Of a stretch of DNA of 64,000 bases, positions 61,229 through 64,000 are shown one piece after another. Every line of letters begins with the position of its first letter. The stretch's first letter is position 1. The position numbers and the translations under genes were made by a program. Source of the DNA: Mesorhizobium loti (GTDB taxonomy: Bacteria; Pseudomonadota; Alphaproteobacteria; Rhizobiales; Rhizobiaceae); assembly GCA_002356515.1 (NCBI GenBank), contig AP017605.1:620001-684000 (forward strand), read 5' to 3'. The notes under the pieces are model-generated. The model saw only the letters and a list, made by a program, of their open reading frames with translations. It ran no database searches and had not been told where the DNA came from.

Positions 61229-61328
61229 TTGTCACCTGAAGGGAGTTACCGCCGAGATAATCACTCCGGCAGACAAGTCAACTGCCGCGCGAAAGCGCCG
61301 CTCCGTGACGTTTTTCCACAAACCTGGG

Positions 61329-61697
61329 TCAGCGATTGATGGCGGCGATGAAATCGCGCACTTCGTCGATCAGCTTGCCAAGCCGCTTGAGCGTCTGGCC
61401 GTCTTCCGGTCTCCGCTCGATCTCGGTGGCGCAATCGGCGATGGCGAAGGCGCCGACGCCGCGAGCCGACCCCTTCAGACCATGCGCCAGCAGGAGCCGA
61501 TCCTTGAGATCGGCATCGACTATTTTGTCGCGTACCGACAGCGCCTGCTGTACAAACAGCGCCAGCACCTCCTGCTCGAGGGCGCGGTCGCCCATCGTCT
61601 GCCGGGCAAGGTGTGCCAAATCGACCGGTCGGGACTGTCTGGTTCCCGATACGTCGCCCCCGGGCATTGAGAAGGCAATGCCGCTTTCGCCACGCAT
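61329..61697 (-). CDS. Histidine-containing phosphotransfer (HPt) protein
   Basis: A 122-aa four-helix protein with the HPt motif AHGLKGSARGVGA, where His72 is the phospho-acceptor. No kinase domain is present. It should relay phosphate between a hybrid kinase and a regulator; the partner is unknown. GGAG lies nine bases before the ATG. It is divergent from the GPR-like gene. Confidence 0.9.
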   Translation of the reverse strand: MRGESGIAFSMPGGDVSGTRQSRPVDLAHLARQTMGDRALEQEVLALFVQQALSVRDKIVDADLKDRLLLAHGLKGSARGVGAFAIADCATEIERRPEDGQTLKRLGKLIDEVRDFIAAINR

Positions 61698-61968
61698 GAA
61701 CTCGAACTCCGTTTCTTCGGCCGCCTGAAAAACTAGGCGAATCCAATGGACAACGGGTTAATGAATGGCCGGGAAAAATGTTGCGAAAGCGGCGCCCAAA
61801 TCACGCTTCCGTTAACCTTATATTTAAAGTTTTACGTATCCCGCGGAATGCATGTTTTCTTTACCCCCCTGTGTCATTACGATACGAGGGTCCATTTTCA
61901 GCCTCCTGCGCGGGGGTACGACAAAGACAATTATAAGCCCGCGGCAGCTAGTACAGGGTAGCGAAGGC

Positions 61969-64000
61969 ATGGCAAAGAAACCAACGACGACGACGAGAAA
62001 TCTCGACAGCGACGTGGCCAGGGAACTGGAAAAAGCGCTCGATCTCGACCTCAGCGGCGATATCGGCAGCGGCGATCTCGACATCGCAGCTTCGATGGAA
62101 GATCTGGAAGCGCAGATATCTCAAGCCGCCGACGAACTGGCCCGCGAGGGACGCAACCAGAAGCCCGCCCCCGCCGCCAATCAGGCCCCCATTGCCAATC
62201 AGCAGGCGAATCCCACGCCGAAGGCCAAGCCCGCCGAACTGCGCCCCGTCGAGACACGCAATGGCAATGGCACGCAGCCCGCGGGCTTTGCGCCGGCCAA
62301 TGACGATCGTCAGAAAGATTACAAGACACTCCTGCACAGCCTCAACAGGCGCGCCTCCAACACCATCTACTGGATCGTTGCCTTTGTCTCGCTGGCCTGG
62401 ATCGCGGGCGCCGGCGGGCTGGCCAACCTGCTGTTCGGACCGAGCATCTGGCGGATCCGCACACTCGACCAGTTCCTTGCCCGTCCCGAGCTGATTGGCC
62501 TCGCCATCGCGGCGATCGTGCCGATCATCCTGTTCTGGGCCTTCGCCGCCATGATTCGCCGCGCCCAGGACATGCGCATTGCCGCCCAGTCGATGACGGA
62601 AGTGGCCTTCCGCCTGACCGAGCCGGAAAACATGGCGCAGGATCGCGTCATGATGATCGGCCAGGCCGTTCGCCGCGAGGTCGCGGCCATGGGCGAAGGC
62701 ATCGAACGCACGCTGGCCCGCGCCGTCGAACTGGAAACGCTGGTCCACAGCGAAGTCAACCAGATCGAGCGCTCCTATTCGGAAAACGAAACCCGCATCC
62801 GTTCGCTGGTCGACGGGCTCGGCAGCGAGCGCGAGGCGGTCGTCACCCATGCCGAACGCGTCCGCGCCTCGATCGCCGGCGCGCATGAGACGCTCAAGGA
62901 TGAAATCGGCGCCGCCAGCGACATCATCCGCGACTCGATCCTTAATGCGTCGACCAAGCTGTCGATGACGATCACCAATTCCGGCGACACGCTCATCGAT
63001 CGCATCAATGAAAGCTCGATGTCGATCTTCGATTCGGTGGAAGGCCGGCTCGAGAACATCACCGACAGACTGTCGACCTCCGGCGAGGCCTTCGCCAGCC
63101 TTCTCGACACGCGCATTGCCAAGCTGACGGATACGACGGACGGCCTGACTAGGTCGTTGACCGATCTGCTCGACGATCGCACGACCGGCATGGTTTCGCT
63201 GCTTGGCGGCGCCGCGCGCACCCTCAATTCGGAATTCGAAGCCAGCCTCAATGGCATCGAGCGCACGCTCGCCGAACGCGGTCAGGCGCTGATCAGCGAG
63301 TTCCAGACCCGCGCCGAGGCGCTCGACACCGGCACGCAGAAGCTCAACGCCGCACTCGAGGCCCGCGCCCGCCAGATCAACGAGACGCTGGTCGAGCGCG
63401 CCCGCGAAATCGCCCACACCTTCGCCGAGAGCAAGGATACGCTGGCCGCGATGATCGATCAGGGCAAGACCCAGATCGGCGCCGACATGGCCGACATCGT
63501 CACCTCGACGTCGAGCATGCTGGAGGCCCGCGCCAGCGACTTTGCCGGTCGCATGGAAGCGGCACGTCATGTCGTCTCGCGTTCCTTCGACAGCGATATC
63601 CAGCGGCTTGCCGACGCCCGCGTCGGCATCGAGGAAGCCGTCGAAAACCACAGCCGCAAGCTGTCCGAAAGCCGCGAGCGCATGGCCGCCGCCATGGAGG
63701 CGGATCTGGAGAAATTTGCCGAAGGCCGCGCCGGCATCGATGCCGCGGTGACCAACCAGGTGCAGAAGCTGGCCGAAGGCCGCAGCCTGATCGCGCGCGC
63801 CCTCGAAGAGGATCTGCGCAAGGTCAATGAATCGCGTGCGGCCATCGACGCGTCGCTGGGCAGCCATCTCGAAAGGCTGGAAGAAGGTCGCAACCGGCTC
63901 TCGCTCGCTCTCAACGAAGACTCCGGGAAACTCGTGCAAGCCCGTACGATCATTGATGAAATGGTCGCCGGACACGTCGGAAAACTCGCTGAAGGCCGCA
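61969..64000 (+). CDS. Giant apolipoprotein-like coiled-coil membrane protein, GPR/RgsE-like (5' part)
   Basis: 677 codons are present and the frame is open at the window end. Residues 1-120 are a cytoplasmic Pro/Asn-rich segment, followed by two membrane helices (about 137-158 and 178-200) and then a very long helical region with repeated units (a KLAEGR or RLEEGR motif every 30-odd residues). This architecture matches the Growth Pole Ring protein of Agrobacterium (RgsE in Sinorhizobium), a >2000-aa scaffold needed for polar growth. The start has GAAGG nearby. Family match is strong by architecture; the end is unseen. Confidence 0.82.
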   Translation, partial: MAKKPTTTTRNLDSDVARELEKALDLDLSGDIGSGDLDIAASMEDLEAQISQAADELAREGRNQKPAPAANQAPIANQQANPTPKAKPAELRPVETRNGNGTQPAGFAPANDDRQKDYKTLLHSLNRRASNTIYWIVAFVSLAWIAGAGGLANLLFGPSIWRIRTLDQFLARPELIGLAIAAIVPIILFWAFAAMIRRAQDMRIAAQSMTEVAFRLTEPENMAQDRVMMIGQAVRREVAAMGEGIERTLARAVELETLVHSEVNQIERSYSENETRIRSLVDGLGSEREAVVTHAERVRASIAGAHETLKDEIGAASDIIRDSILNASTKLSMTITNSGDTLIDRINESSMSIFDSVEGRLENITDRLSTSGEAFASLLDTRIAKLTDTTDGLTRSLTDLLDDRTTGMVSLLGGAARTLNSEFEASLNGIERTLAERGQALISEFQTRAEALDTGTQKLNAALEARARQINETLVERAREIAHTFAESKDTLAAMIDQGKTQIGADMADIVTSTSSMLEARASDFAGRMEAARHVVSRSFDSDIQRLADARVGIEEAVENHSRKLSESRERMAAAMEADLEKFAEGRAGIDAAVTNQVQKLAEGRSLIARALEEDLRKVNESRAAIDASLGSHLERLEEGRNRLSLALNEDSGKLVQARTIIDEMVAGHVGKLAEGR

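Noticed and set aside
61812..61827. TTAA-N8-TTAA resembling a CtrA box upstream of the GPR-like gene
   Set aside because: Spacing is 8, not 7, and no second half-site supports it.
61948..63975. 675-aa open frame opposite the GPR-like gene
   Set aside because: Antisense shadow of a repetitive helical gene; the plus-strand frame has start signal, helices and architecture.

Overview
The window looks like chromosomal DNA of a Mesorhizobium-like member of the Hyphomicrobiales/Rhizobiales. It is GC-rich with dense coding. Supporting marks are the GTTC-N7-GTTC type of LexA box, a CckA phosphorelay kinase, a TTG-rich start repertoire, a urea-transport operon with a sigma-54 promoter, rhizobial-type palindromic intergenic repeats, and a giant apolipoprotein-like protein resembling the Growth Pole Ring protein (GPR/RgsE) of polar-growing Rhizobiales. 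Genus assignment is inference from gene content and protein style. I saw no rRNA, tRNA, CRISPR array, prophage or intact insertion sequence.

Layout. 0-3.5 kb: transglutaminase-like / alpha-E / circularly permuted ATP-grasp operon (minus), then a stand-alone Lrp-type ligand-binding domain. 3.8-8.8 kb: a compact minus-strand operon coaD, two cyclophilins, a small DMT-type transporter, queA, an 89-aa protein and tgt, facing a secreted DUF4864-like protein. 9-12 kb: a 50-aa ORF and gyrA. 12-17.6 kb: SulP transporter with ParB-like protein, AraC regulator divergent from a small lipocalin-like/VOC pair, MarC and OsmC. 17.7-24.3 kb: ssb and uvrA, each with a perfect LexA box, separated by an ArsR/SRPBCC pair, clpP and small ORFs. 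24.3-28.8 kb: GNAT, a phosphodiesterase-like gene sitting between a DUF72 stub and the intact DUF72 gene, a diguanylate cyclase and a 58-aa protein. 29-34.9 kb: urtABCDE urea ABC transporter. 35-40.3 kb: a frameshifted phoX, a GMC oxidoreductase with its Tat-targeted small subunit, and a VOC protein. 40.5-45.4 kb: ribbon-helix-helix protein, DeoD-type phosphorylase, cckA and a FliO-like membrane protein. 45.5-50.5 kb: dksA, sixA-like, ycjX/ycjF and two small exported proteins. 50.6-55.5 kb: MFS exporter and AraC regulator, CPA2 antiporter, DUF924. 55.5-61.7 kb: folP-folB-folK, DUF922 putative protease, DHA2 drug exporter, ferredoxin reductase and [2Fe-2S] ferredoxin, HPt protein. 62-64 kb: the 5' part of the GPR-like gene, which continues past the window end.

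Most of the window is core housekeeping: tRNA queuosine (queA, tgt), CoA, folate, DNA repair and replication (ssb, uvrA, gyrA), stringent response and cell-cycle control. Accessory signs are few: the DUF72 duplication around the phosphodiesterase-like gene, the phoX frameshift, and dispersed palindromic repeats that touch the stop codons of at least three genes.

The most interesting leads are: (1) a perfect 13-bp hairpin that buries the ribosome-binding site of an MFS exporter next to an AraC regulator; (2) paired LexA boxes on ssb and uvrA kept 3 kb apart; (3) Tgt and DksA that have both lost most canonical zinc ligands; (4) a sigma-54 promoter and an intra-operon hairpin in urt; (5) repeats that supply stop codons and a FolP tail; (6) the GPR-like polar-growth scaffold; (7) a structured non-coding stretch before uvrA.
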